This document shows positions 8,777-17,110 of a DNA stretch of 64,000 nt, one piece after another; the first letter of the stretch is position 1, and every line of letters begins with the position of its first letter. The translations under genes and the position numbers were made by a program. The notes below the pieces were generated by a model. That model ran no database searches, was not told the origin of the DNA, and was given only the letters and a program-made list of their open reading frames with translations. The stretch comes from Saccharothrix sp. HUAS TT1 (GTDB taxonomy: Bacteria; Actinomycetota; Actinomycetes; Mycobacteriales; Pseudonocardiaceae), in the NCBI RefSeq assembly GCF_040744945.1, contig NZ_CP160453.1, positions 1,860,001 to 1,924,000 on the forward strand, read 5' to 3'.

Positions 8777-8911
8777 GCGGGGCGGCTTGGGAGAGAGGGG
8801 GAGTCGCGAGTCAAGCCGCCCCGCGTCAGTCCCCGCTGAAAGTGGATCCGGGCGGGGGGAGCCCGGGATTCCAAGCGGGCCGCGGTTCGACGGGGGGATT
8901 GCGAACCGCGG
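8777..8911. other. Three consecutive stem-loops in the gap before the CoA ligase gene
   Basis: The 391-bp gap 8742-9132 holds no gene. It contains a perfect 13-bp stem (GCGGGGCGGCTTG at 8777-8789 with its complement at 8812-8824), then a shorter CCGGGC/GCCCGG stem around 8850-8868, then a perfect 10-bp stem (CCGCGGTTCG at 8880-8889 with 8902-8911). They may be terminators of the DUF4349 gene or a structured leader of the CoA ligase gene. No poly-U tract follows any of them. Confidence 0.55.
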
Positions 8912-9132
8912 AGGTGCCGCGCGGGCCGTTCGGAGTGCGTGGGAGCCGACCCGCGGGACCCTGCCAACTTGGCAGATGGCCGGTGATCACCACAAGGGGG
9001 CGCACTACTCCATTCGGGTCTTCTTAGCCGAGTTAAGTAACGCTGTAGCGCGACCGCCGACTGCCTTGACCATCCCTGTGGCTTGACTCACGATGGCGGG
9101 ATCACGGCCCCCAGGATGAATGAGGCAGCCGC

Positions 9133-10695
9133 ATGGTCTTCCGCAGTCCGTTCCCCGACGTCGAGGTCCCGGACGTCTCGCTGCACGAGTTGCTGTTCGC
9201 CGACCTCGGTGAGCGCGCCGACCGCGTCGCGCTGGTCGACGGCACCTCGGGCGCGTCCCTGACCTACACCCAGCTCGCCGGCGCGATCGACCGCCTGGCC
9301 GCTGCGCTGGCCGCCAAGGGGATCGGCAAGGGCGACGTGGTCGGCATCCTCAGCCCGAACACGCCGTACTACGCGGTCGTGTTCCACGGCATCCTGCGGG
9401 CGGGCGCCACCGCGACCACCATCAACGCCCTGTACACGGCGGACGAGGTCGCGCACCAGCTGACCGACGCGGGCGCGAAGATGCTGTTCACGGTGTCCGC
9501 GCTGCTGCCGAACGCGGCGCCGGGCGCCGAGAAGGCCGGCATCTCCGACGTGGTCGTGCTGGACGCCGCCGAGGGCTACCCGAGCCTGTCGTCGCTGCTG
9601 GCGAACACCGAACCGGTGCCGGAGGTGACCGTCGACCCGGCCGAGGACGTGGCCGTGCTGCCGTACTCGTCGGGCACGACCGGCCGGGCCAAGGGCGTGA
9701 TGCTGACGCACCGCAACCTGGTCGCCAACATCGTCCAGTGCGGACCGCTGTTGAAGGTCAGCGGGCAGACGAAGGTCCTCGCCGTGCTGCCGTTCTTCCA
9801 CATCTACGGCATGCAGGTGCTGATGAACAACGGCCTGCACGTCGGCGCGACGGTGGTGACGCTGCCGAAGTTCGACCTGCCCGAGTTCCTGCGGGTCATC
9901 CAGGACCACCGCACCGACCGCGTCTACATCGCCCCGCCGGTCGCCGTGGCGCTGGCCAAGCACCCCCTGGTCGACCAGTACGACCTGTCCGGCCTCGACG
10001 GCATCTTCTCCGGCGCCGCGCCGCTGGACGTCGACCTCGCGGCGGCCGTGGCCAAGCGCCTGGGGTGCCGCGTCTCGCAGGGGTACGGGATGACCGAGAT
10101 GAGCCCGGTCAGCCACGCCATCCCGGACGGGCGCGACGACATCTCGGTCGGCACGGTCGGCGTGATCGCCCCGAACATGGAGTGCCGCTTCGTGGACCCG
10201 GCGACCGGCGAGGACGTGGGCGTCGGCGAACGCGGCGAACTCTGGTGCCGCGGCCCGAACGTGATGAAGGGCTACCTGAACAACCCCGAGGCGACCGCCG
10301 CCACCCTTGACGACGAGGGCTGGCTGCACACCGGCGACGTCGCCGTGATCGACGAGCGCGGCCTGGTCAGCATCGTGGACCGGGTCAAGGAGCTGATCAA
10401 GTACAAGGGCTACCAGGTGCCGCCCGCCGAGCTGGAGGCGTTGCTGCTGACGCACCCGGAGATCGCCGACGCGGCGGTCGTGGGCGTGCGCGACGCGGAG
10501 GGCGAGGAGGTGCCGAAGGCGTTCATCGTGCGGCAGCCGAACACCACCCTCGACGCGGCGGCGGTGATGGAGTTCGTCGCGTCCCAGGTCGCGCCGCACA
10601 AGAAGGTGCGGGTCGTGGAGTTCATCGAAGCGATCCCGAAGTCGGCGGCGGGCAAGATCCTGCGGAAGGATCTCCGCGCCCGTGAGGCCAGTTGA
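9133..10695 (+). CDS. AMP-forming acyl-CoA/4-coumarate-CoA ligase-like synthetase
   Basis: A 520-residue member of the ANL superfamily, which activates a carboxylic acid with ATP and joins it to CoA. Visible motifs are the phosphate loop LPYSSGTTGRAKGVMLTH, the A5 block QGYGMTEMSPV, the hinge block GELWCRGPNVMKGY and DEGWLHTGDVAVID, then VDRVKELIKYKGYQVPPAELE. The adenylation lysine is in PKSAAGKILRKDLRAR. The layout is closest to 4-coumarate:CoA ligase-like enzymes; the actual acid is unknown. The last codons after KILRKDLRARE lie in the repeat shared with the right end of the element, so its C-terminus has probably been replaced by element DNA. Confidence 0.93.
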   Translation: MVFRSPFPDVEVPDVSLHELLFADLGERADRVALVDGTSGASLTYTQLAGAIDRLAAALAAKGIGKGDVVGILSPNTPYYAVVFHGILRAGATATTINALYTADEVAHQLTDAGAKMLFTVSALLPNAAPGAEKAGISDVVVLDAAEGYPSLSSLLANTEPVPEVTVDPAEDVAVLPYSSGTTGRAKGVMLTHRNLVANIVQCGPLLKVSGQTKVLAVLPFFHIYGMQVLMNNGLHVGATVVTLPKFDLPEFLRVIQDHRTDRVYIAPPVAVALAKHPLVDQYDLSGLDGIFSGAAPLDVDLAAAVAKRLGCRVSQGYGMTEMSPVSHAIPDGRDDISVGTVGVIAPNMECRFVDPATGEDVGVGERGELWCRGPNVMKGYLNNPEATAATLDDEGWLHTGDVAVIDERGLVSIVDRVKELIKYKGYQVPPAELEALLLTHPEIADAAVVGVRDAEGEEVPKAFIVRQPNTTLDAAAVMEFVASQVAPHKKVRVVEFIEAIPKSAAGKILRKDLRAREAS

Positions 10696-10721
10696 TCGGG
10701 TGACCGGTTGGCGCAGGTGAG
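10655..10721 (+). repeat. Left end of the integrated element (attL)
   Basis: These 67 bp cover the last codons of the CoA ligase gene, its stop and the first half of its terminator. They match 18562-18628 without gaps at 58 of 67 positions. The last 29 bp are identical, and the mismatches in the coding part fall mostly at third codon positions. This is the pattern left when an element carrying its own version of the gene end integrates by site-specific recombination. Confidence 0.75.
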
Positions 10722-10750
10722 GCGCTTGAACCATACCTGACCTGCGCCAA
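10708..10750 (+). terminator. Hairpin terminator of the CoA ligase gene
   Basis: A perfect 11-bp stem, TTGGCGCAGGT at 10708-10718 pairing with ACCTGCGCCAA at 10740-10750, begins 12 bases after the stop codon. The same stem with a different loop follows the displaced gene end at 18616-18652. Confidence 0.7.
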
Positions 10751-10815
10751 CAGGATCACGAATAAGTTGAGCACCTGTCATGTTCTGTCGGTCGTGGTGG
10801 CTTCTTGCCGCTTCT

Positions 10816-10837
10816 CACGGAACATGCACGGAACAAC
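10816..10837 (+). repeat. Candidate integrase arm-type site, left
   Basis: This 22-bp stretch, CACGGAACATG followed by CACGGAACAAC, is itself a doubled ACGGAAC unit. It recurs with two changes and in the same orientation at 18475-18496. Each copy is about 65-95 bp inside the element from its end repeat, where arm sites for a tyrosine integrase would be. Confidence 0.5.
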
Positions 10838-10839
10838 GG

Positions 10840-10871
10840 AAGCCCCCGGCGGTGATCGCTGCCGGGGGCTT
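10840..10871. terminator. Strong GC-rich hairpin
   Basis: AAGCCCCCGGC at 10840-10850 pairs perfectly with GCCGGGGGCTT at 10861-10871 over a 10-nt loop. It is directly next to the left arm-type repeat and would insulate the element from readthrough in either direction. Confidence 0.6.
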
Positions 10872-11390
10872 CGTCATGCACTTCACCTGGGCAAACTTTC
10901 TGTCGTCTCGCAGAATGCAGCCGACTGTTCGGCGTCGGCACCGGCACGTGCCTGATGAGGAAGCAGACACTGGGCCGCCCTGGCTTCCGTCGCCTCGACC
11001 GGCGCTGGAACTGCTGCACCGAACTAGGCCAATCCCCTTTTACTTGGCCTCACAGCAGCGACCGCTAACGTCCCTGCAGGTCCATCCGGGTCGTTTGGGG
11101 TATCGGAGTGTAGCTTCTGCTACAGACCAATCCGTTTCTACTAGGCTTTTTTTGAACGTGCACATGGATGTGGATGTGTGTGCAGTTCGCATCACGTCCG
11201 GCTTGGATGACGGTGCTAGCACCTGATGCAGAGCCATGCTGTGCATGGAGGATGCTCTCCGGTGCTGACTTTCGCTGGTCGAACAACCGGTCCTCCTCTG
11301 CACGCCGTCCGGGGCGGATGAAATGAGACTACCTGCACCTTATGCGCGGCGGTGTGCATAGCTCGTGCAGCTAGGTTCGATCTGGTTCAT
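10872..11390. other. Non-coding stretch between left end hairpin and integrase
   Basis: About 520 bp between the hairpin and the integrase stop. Short open frames exist, but none has a ribosome-binding site, a family resemblance or the local codon use. The stretch ACATGGATGTGGATGTG at about 11162 is mildly repetitive. I see nothing else that I can name. Confidence 0.5.
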
Positions 11391-12785
11391 CTAGCCGTCC
11401 TCGCCGAGAAGGTCGTTGATCCGCTGGTTCGACTTCTCGCGTTGACCGTCGAGCACCTTGGCGTAGACCTTGAGCAGAACGGCCACCGAGTGCCCCGCCC
11501 GTTCCGCCACCTCAACCGCGGGCACCCCGGCCGCCAGCCAGGTCGAGACGGCCGCGTGCCGCAGGGCGTACGGCTCGTCCGCCAACGGCGAAGCGGCCTG
11601 AGAGGGCGACAGGCCGACCAGTCGCACCTTCCGCCACGCTGCCGTGTAGACCGACGAGTTAATCGGCTCAGTGCTCTTCAGGCCCCGGAAAAGACGGCCG
11701 TCCGGCGTGGTGCCGAACCGGTCGAGGTGCCACCGGAGGATGGCGACCAGAGCGGGCGGGATGGGCACCGGCCGAGTCGCGCCGTCAGGCCGCCGCTTCA
11801 AGTTGCGCTCCTCCCAGCCCGTCCCCGAGTCCGTGTAGCGCGCCACGGCGCGGGTCGCCGACTTCTCCAGCAGAAGTTCACCCCAGCCGGTTTCAGGCAG
11901 TTCGCAGTCCGTCTCACGGAGCCTGTTGACCTCGCCGGGCCGCAGACCCGCGTAGTACATGGTCGCGAAGAAACCGAACAGGTAGTCTTAACTCCCCGGT
12001 CGTCTCCCGGCGTAGGTCACAGCCGCCAGGAGCTGCCGTGCCTGCTTCGGGTTCACGACCGACCGAGGATCGACTTCGTTGATCGTGTCCTGGCCGGTTA
12101 CCCGCAGTCCCGCCAGCGGGTTCGCCGCCAGCTCACCGACCTTGACCGCGTAGCCGAGCAGCAAGCTGACCACAGCACGTCGGGACTTCGCCGTCCACGC
12201 GGTGGTGGCCTTCCCGTCGAGCTTGCGCGCCAACGTCCGCAGCACCTTGTCCAGCTCCACGCCATCCGCCAACTCGCGGGCCGGACGGGAGGCAGTTCCA
12301 AGCCACTGCGCCGCCTCCTGCTGCTCATCGGTGAGCTGGTGCGGTCTCAGTTCAGGCGGAAGCAGCAGACACGTGGTCAACGTGCGCCTCAGCGTCATGG
12401 GAGTAGGTGCTCCATGCTGCGAGGTGACGAATGCGGCGACCGGAATCGCACAGGCATCCACGTACCGTTTCCGCGTGTTGGGTGCGACCTCATTCCACTC
12501 GTGCTCGATGAACTCCTGCGCGAGCTGCAACAACGACCGCACCGATTTCGCCTTGATTTCCGACTCCGGGAGACCGGTTCCGATGTCGAACGCCTGCCCC
12601 TCACGGGCCGCCTGTACAAGATCGTTACGCCGGTTGCTGGCCAGCGCCTTAGTCCGGTACCACTCGGAGTGCTCTCTACCTGCGGTGACCCAGCGAACGC
12701 CGTAGGGCTTCGGTCGCTTCTCGCCGTTCCTGTCCGGCTTGAGAGTCTTCAGTTCCCAGATGTTGACCTTGTAAGTAAGGCTCAC
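11391..12785 (-). pseudogene. Tyrosine recombinase/integrase interrupted by an in-frame TAA
   Basis: The gene reads from GTG 12785 (VSLTYKVNIWELKTLK) to 11391 and would code about 464 residues. The N-terminal part has the arm-binding region (KPYGVRWVTAGREHSEWYRTKALA) and a SAM-like core-binding region. The catalytic part has the first arginine in YYAGLRPGEV, YALRHAAVSTWLAAGV, the AGHS box and the tyrosine in LLKVYAKVLDG. The frame is unbroken except for one TAA at 11990-11988, between GRRPGS and DYLFGFFATMYYAGL. So this is a nonsense change, not a frameshift. An ATG at 11960 could restart the catalytic half alone. Without readthrough the element should be unable to move by itself. Confidence 0.85.
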
Positions 12786-12954
12786 GCAGCCGCGCTCCGC
12801 AGGCGAGCCAGCCAGGCGTTGTAGGGGCTTCGCCACATCTCCACCACGGTCACCGTCCACGCGGCAAGGTTGGAAAGGGCTCAGTGACAACCACCCTAAG
12901 CGTGGGCCGACACGTGTTGGACCGCAGTGTTCAGAGTTTCTTCTCTTCTTCAAG

Positions 12955-12975
12955 GCGGCCCCCTCCGGGGGCCGC
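12955..12975. terminator. GC hairpin upstream of the integrase
   Basis: GCGGCCCCC (12955-12963) and GGGGGCCGC (12967-12975) form a perfect 9-bp stem with a 3-nt loop. It separates the integrase from the structured region and NACHT gene to its right. It may end transcription in one or both directions; no U-tract is seen. Confidence 0.5.
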
Positions 12976-12995
12976 TGACCGTTCAGAGTTCGTAA

Positions 12996-13100
12996 AGGTC
13001 GTCGCGGACAGACTTCGGCAGTGTTCTATGTCGCGCCAACGTGGGCCTTGCGGCCCACGGGCGCGACACCCAAGGCACCGAAGCCCGTCCGCGACGACCT
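12996..13100. ncRNA. Candidate structured RNA, three-tier hairpin
   Basis: The 472-bp gap between integrase and NACHT gene holds a 105-nt region that folds by four perfect stems nested inside each other. A 14-bp base (12996-13009 with 13087-13100) encloses CTTCGG/CCGAAG (13013-13018 with 13078-13083). Inside that are GTCGCGCC/GGCGCGAC (13030-13037 with 13060-13067) and GTGGGCC/GGCCCAC (13041-13047 with 13052-13058), closed by a TTGC loop. Strand cannot be decided from pairing. It lies 157 bp before the NACHT start and could be a leader, a separate small RNA or a DNA cruciform. Confidence 0.5.
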
Positions 13101-13207
13101 GGAGGCACGGTCAGCAGCCCCACCTGACCTACCTCGATGGGTTGGGGTTATGCGTACACGGCGTGTCACCGTTCGACGGGGATGCCGTACTACTGTGCTG
13201 TGAACTC

Positions 13208-13220
13208 GGATACTATATCC
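13208..13220 (+). promoter_or_regulatory. Dyad overlapping a probable -10 box of the NACHT gene
   Basis: GGATACTATATCC is a perfect inverted repeat (GGATA, 3-nt spacer, TATCC), and it contains TACTAT, a fair -10 hexamer, 42 bp before the start codon. A repressor binding here would block transcription. No convincing -35 box is seen. Confidence 0.4.
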
Positions 13221-13257
13221 GTCAAGTTATCGTGGCACCCTCAGCATGGAGGCGAGC

Positions 13258-16200
13258 GTGACAGTGCAGTATGACTATGAGTCACTAGGGGCGGACCGCT
13301 TCCAACAACTATGTCAGGCCCTCCTTGCCGCTAAACTTCCTGACATCCAGTGCTTCCCTGTCGGGATGCCGGATGGAGGCCGAGACGCTGCACTTCCCGC
13401 GGCCCCCACAAGCGATTCCGTCGTGTATCAAGTAAAGTATCGGAAGCCCACCCCAAATAGGCTTGCCACTGCCAATGAGATTGAGAAGTGGGTTATAAAC
13501 GCACTCAATGGCGAACTGGAGAAAGTCCGCGTACTCGCATCCCGTGGTACCAACAAGTACATCCTTCTTACTAACGCGCAATGTTCTTCGCATCAAGATG
13601 AAGGAACACGCGACCGCGTGCAGAAGTGGTTGAATGAGAATATGCCCGTTTCAGCTCAAGTCTGGTGGCGAGACGATATTGACAGGCGTCTAGACTCGGA
13701 ACGTGAGATAAAACGCACGTATGGCTTCCTTCGCGATACCGTCGGTCTAGCCGAGTTGCTTGACCTTAGGCAACCGAACATTGACGACGATGAATTTCTG
13801 AAGATTGCGCGATCCGATCCTCGGGTTAACGCACTAACCAAGTATCTAGCACACCAATACCGCCGCGATCGAGTTGTCAAATTTAAGCAGGCGGAATTGG
13901 AGCCGCAACTTTTAGATGTATTTATCGACGTCCCGCTAGTCGTTCCACCGCAAAGTAAAATTGACGACCCCGCCGTCCGCAATATTCTTAACTCCGACTG
14001 GCACACGGCTCGCTCACTTAACGATACCCTTGAGCGATGGTCCGGCATCTTGGGAAGAGATGTGACGGAAACGTTTATTGCGACCAACAGGGCGGAAGGA
14101 CCGCTTGCGGCGACGTGCTTACTGGCAGAGGGTTTCAGATCTGACAGCGGCGCCGAGTTTTTGAAGTTTGTCCTAGAGGGCGCTCCTGGCCAAGGTAAAT
14201 CAACCATCGGGCAATATCTGTGTCAGGTACATCGAGCTCGCCTCTTGAACACGCCCGAGGTAAAGCGCTTCCCTCCAGAACACCGTTCTAGTCCCATCTT
14301 CTTGCCACTCCATGTCGATCTACGCGATCTAGCTGCCTGGCTACGTAAGCAAGATCCATTTGACATAACATTTAAAGGCACGCCGCCAGACTGGTCGAAC
14401 ACGCTAGAATCATTTCTTGCAGCGCAAGTTCGACGCCAATCCGGCGGAATGCTTTTTACGGTAACTGACCTCGACAGCATTCTGCGTGCAACACCGGCTC
14501 TACTCGTTCTGGACGGTCTAGACGAGGTGCCCGATCTTAATGACCGCCGCGCAGTAGTTTCGTGTGTGAATGAAGCGCTTGCGCGAATCGAGCCGTTCAG
14601 TCCATCCTTTCGTACGATTGCGACTAGTAGGCCAAGCTCATTCGCCAAGACTCCCGGGTTCTCTAAGAAGGAATACGTCTACCTGACGCTAGGCGATCTA
14701 CCTCTCGCCTCGGTACTGGAGTACACGGATGGTTGGCTGAAGTCTCGAAATGTGGCCCACCAGGCCGCCTATGAAATCCGGCAAGTGCTTGGTCAGCGCC
14801 TTGGACAGCCACACATTATCGATCTCGCTCGAAACCCGATGCAGCTTGCGATTCTTCTATGGCTAGTGAGGAAGAAAGGTCTGTCGCTGCCAGATAAGCG
14901 AACAGCTCTATATAGGGACTACATGGAAACATTCCTTGATCGAGAGGCGGAAAAAAGTCCTATTGTTCGGGATGAGCGAGAACTCATCTTGGATCTCCAC
15001 GGATACGTGGCATGGGAATTACATTGCCTTGCGGAATCAGGGGAATCAAACGGAAGCATCTCCGAAATCAAGCTCAAGGGTATGCTTAAAGGCTACCTAC
15101 AAACCCACGGATATAAGAAAAAGAAGATCGACCTGGTCGACCAGTTGTTCACGGGAATGACCGACCGTGTGATGGTTTTGACCAGTAGGGTTGAAAACAC
15201 GTTCGAGTTCGAAGTGCAGCCTTTACGTGAGTACTTTGCAGCCAAGTACCTGTACTCGACGGCTAGAAATTCTACGCAAGGTGCCGAGAGGAGCGGCAAT
15301 AGGTCAGATCGGTTCGACGCCCTGATTCGAAACCCTTATTGGTGGAACGTTGCACGTTTCTATGCCGGGTTCTCAGACGTTGGCGAACTGTCTAATATCG
15401 CCGACCTTCTCGAAGACCTCGTGCAGCCAGGGCAAGACTTTTCGCTGATTTCGTACTCACGGCAAGCTGCGCTCTCTCTTCTTCGTGATCAGGTCTTCTC
15501 TCAGAAGCCACGCGCACAAGCTCGTGTAGTCGAGTTAATATGCTCTGAGGACGCGGTTAGCCTCCTAGCTGTCGCGAATGAGAACCTATCAATCTCAGCG
15601 GACTCAGGTGGTGATGAAGTCGTTGAGAAAATGATCGCGCGTATTGAGCGCCAAGCTTCCTCTGGAATTGCTGAGTACGCTTCCGCGCAGATGTTGTCTG
15701 CTAACTTAGGTTCGGCCGAGCTGGCCTCTTGGTGGTATCAAAGATGGTCGTCAGCCTCAAGCCCTCTTGTTCGACGGAGATGGCTAGCACTCGGCAATAC
15801 TATGCGCGTGATCCGCGTACTCCCTGCTGAGCAGGTCTCTCAAGTGATTGAGCACATCGGTGATGATGTGCTCTCCTGGCATCTCCTCCTCAATCAGGTT
15901 AACGTAACGCGAATCACCATTGACGACAACAGTTTTCCGTCATTCTTGAATGCGTTCAGGTCTGGAGTGTCACTGGACGCACCAGTATCCTATAATTCCA
16001 TAACTCCCACTATCGGTCTACTGTCCATGACCTCGCTCTCATACGTGAGCTACTATGTGCAGAATGGCAGGCACAGAATTAATTCACGTAGATGGTCAGA
16101 AAAGCGTCCAGATACCGAAGTGGTGCGCCTGATCTATCGGATTTCGGACGCATATCAGGCATTTAACGCATCGGATGCCCGGAATTCTATAGGGTCGTGG

Positions 16201-17028
16201 ATAGGGCTTAACGCACTGGTTGAAGAAGCTCTTGGCGGTAGGTGTAAACGTAGTCTAGCAATGGCCGCTGTTGCGGGCGAGGTGCGAAGTGGAAACCTGC
16301 CTCGCAGTCAGTTTTGCGACCTTTTAGACCAGTCTATATCGCCAGTGCAGCGAGCAAGATATGCGCGACAACGCCGTAACAGTGTCGAATGGTGGAGCGA
16401 GCAACTGCGCAGTATCACCAGCGTCGATGATGCATTCTTTGCGCTATCTTGCATTTTGCAGTGGGCTCCGAATAGTGTTCTGTGGGATAATCGAAGCGTA
16501 CTTGCTCCATGGGTCAACCAGATGGACGTCTATTCACTTCGTACGCTGCACTCGCTGCGGAGTCCATACATGGTACACGCGATTACTCAAAGCAATTGGA
16601 ATTCTAGCAGGGCGAGCGCTCCCATGCTTTATCTTGCATCCGCAAAATTGGCGAGCGAGGATGCAATGGTTGTGCTAGCGAAAGTTGCTCGGCAAAGGCG
16701 GGACAGGGAGCTGGCTGGCCTTGCTGCGATAGCCTGGTTGCAAAGAATGGCATTCACAAGGGGAAGTTGGTCGGAAGAATCTGTCAATGATCTTGCCGAG
16801 GCGTATACGATTGTCAGGCGTAGTACAACCCATTTTTCTCTCTTCACTACGGATCAACGGCTCAATCTAGTCATCGCTCGAGCGATCTTGCAGCGTGCCC
16901 GAGAATTGCCTCCCGGCGTAGTCATGTCAGCCAGTGAATCCCTTACAGCGGATTTGGGTCGGCGTACCCCCTCGCTGGCGTCAGTGGCCGCCAAAGGTGA
17001 CTGGTACGACTTGGACGGTGAGAGCTGA
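13258..17028 (+). CDS. Mrr-like nuclease fused to NACHT NTPase (bacterial NLR/Avs-like immune protein)
   Basis: A 1256-residue protein. The N-terminal domain (about 1-160) has the PD-(D/E)xK pattern of Mrr-type restriction enzymes: FQQLCQALLAAKLPDI, then GMPDGGRDAAL (Asp43) and VVYQVKYRK (Gln58, Lys60). A NACHT NTPase follows: Walker A GAPGQGKST at 308-316, Walker B LLVLDGLDEVPD at 415-426, and the arginine-bearing sensor TIATSRPS. The remaining 600 or so residues look alpha-helical and match nothing I know; this is where NLR-like proteins sense their ligand. By architecture it should be an anti-phage STAND protein in which target recognition releases nucleolytic activity. GTG 13258 has GGAGG five bases upstream; ATG 13246 has no such site. 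Codon use is foreign (TTA, ATA and AGA codons are present), unlike the flanking genes. Confidence 0.87.
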   Translation: MTVQYDYESLGADRFQQLCQALLAAKLPDIQCFPVGMPDGGRDAALPAAPTSDSVVYQVKYRKPTPNRLATANEIEKWVINALNGELEKVRVLASRGTNKYILLTNAQCSSHQDEGTRDRVQKWLNENMPVSAQVWWRDDIDRRLDSEREIKRTYGFLRDTVGLAELLDLRQPNIDDDEFLKIARSDPRVNALTKYLAHQYRRDRVVKFKQAELEPQLLDVFIDVPLVVPPQSKIDDPAVRNILNSDWHTARSLNDTLERWSGILGRDVTETFIATNRAEGPLAATCLLAEGFRSDSGAEFLKFVLEGAPGQGKSTIGQYLCQVHRARLLNTPEVKRFPPEHRSSPIFLPLHVDLRDLAAWLRKQDPFDITFKGTPPDWSNTLESFLAAQVRRQSGGMLFTVTDLDSILRATPALLVLDGLDEVPDLNDRRAVVSCVNEALARIEPFSPSFRTIATSRPSSFAKTPGFSKKEYVYLTLGDLPLASVLEYTDGWLKSRNVAHQAAYEIRQVLGQRLGQPHIIDLARNPMQLAILLWLVRKKGLSLPDKRTALYRDYMETFLDREAEKSPIVRDERELILDLHGYVAWELHCLAESGESNGSISEIKLKGMLKGYLQTHGYKKKKIDLVDQLFTGMTDRVMVLTSRVENTFEFEVQPLREYFAAKYLYSTARNSTQGAERSGNRSDRFDALIRNPYWWNVARFYAGFSDVGELSNIADLLEDLVQPGQDFSLISYSRQAALSLLRDQVFSQKPRAQARVVELICSEDAVSLLAVANENLSISADSGGDEVVEKMIARIERQASSGIAEYASAQMLSANLGSAELASWWYQRWSSASSPLVRRRWLALGNTMRVIRVLPAEQVSQVIEHIGDDVLSWHLLLNQVNVTRITIDDNSFPSFLNAFRSGVSLDAPVSYNSITPTIGLLSMTSLSYVSYYVQNGRHRINSRRWSEKRPDTEVVRLIYRISDAYQAFNASDARNSIGSWIGLNALVEEALGGRCKRSLAMAAVAGEVRSGNLPRSQFCDLLDQSISPVQRARYARQRRNSVEWWSEQLRSITSVDDAFFALSCILQWAPNSVLWDNRSVLAPWVNQMDVYSLRTLHSLRSPYMVHAITQSNWNSSRASAPMLYLASAKLASEDAMVVLAKVARQRRDRELAGLAAIAWLQRMAFTRGSWSEESVNDLAEAYTIVRRSTTHFSLFTTDQRLNLVIARAILQRARELPPGVVMSASESLTADLGRRTPSLASVAAKGDWYDLDGES

Positions 17029-17073
17029 ATAGAGGTCGCACGTGCCATGCATTGATTACGCATCTCGAGCTAA

Positions 17074-17110
17074 CCGTTGTGAAAACAATGATACTGTTTT
17101 CTTACAACGG
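17074..17110 (+). terminator. Terminator of the NACHT gene
   Basis: CCGTTGT-GAAAACA (17074-17087) pairs with TGTTTTC and ACAACGG (17095-17110) over a 7-nt loop with a 2-nt TT bulge on the right. It begins 45 bp after the stop codon. Confidence 0.65.

Noticed and set aside
10693..10721. tRNA gene as integration target
   Set aside because: The repeat does not fold as a tRNA and is plainly the end of the CoA ligase gene plus terminator; I saw no tRNA anywhere in the window.
9088..10734. Long minus-strand frame of 548 codons antisense to the CoA ligase
   Set aside because: Product is rich in Arg, His, Gln and Val with no family pattern; it mirrors a clear ANL enzyme on the other strand, as usual in very high-GC DNA.
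10780..11226. 148-codon frame inside the left end of the island
   Set aside because: It runs through the arm-type repeat and the strong hairpin, has no ribosome-binding site and no recognisable pattern.
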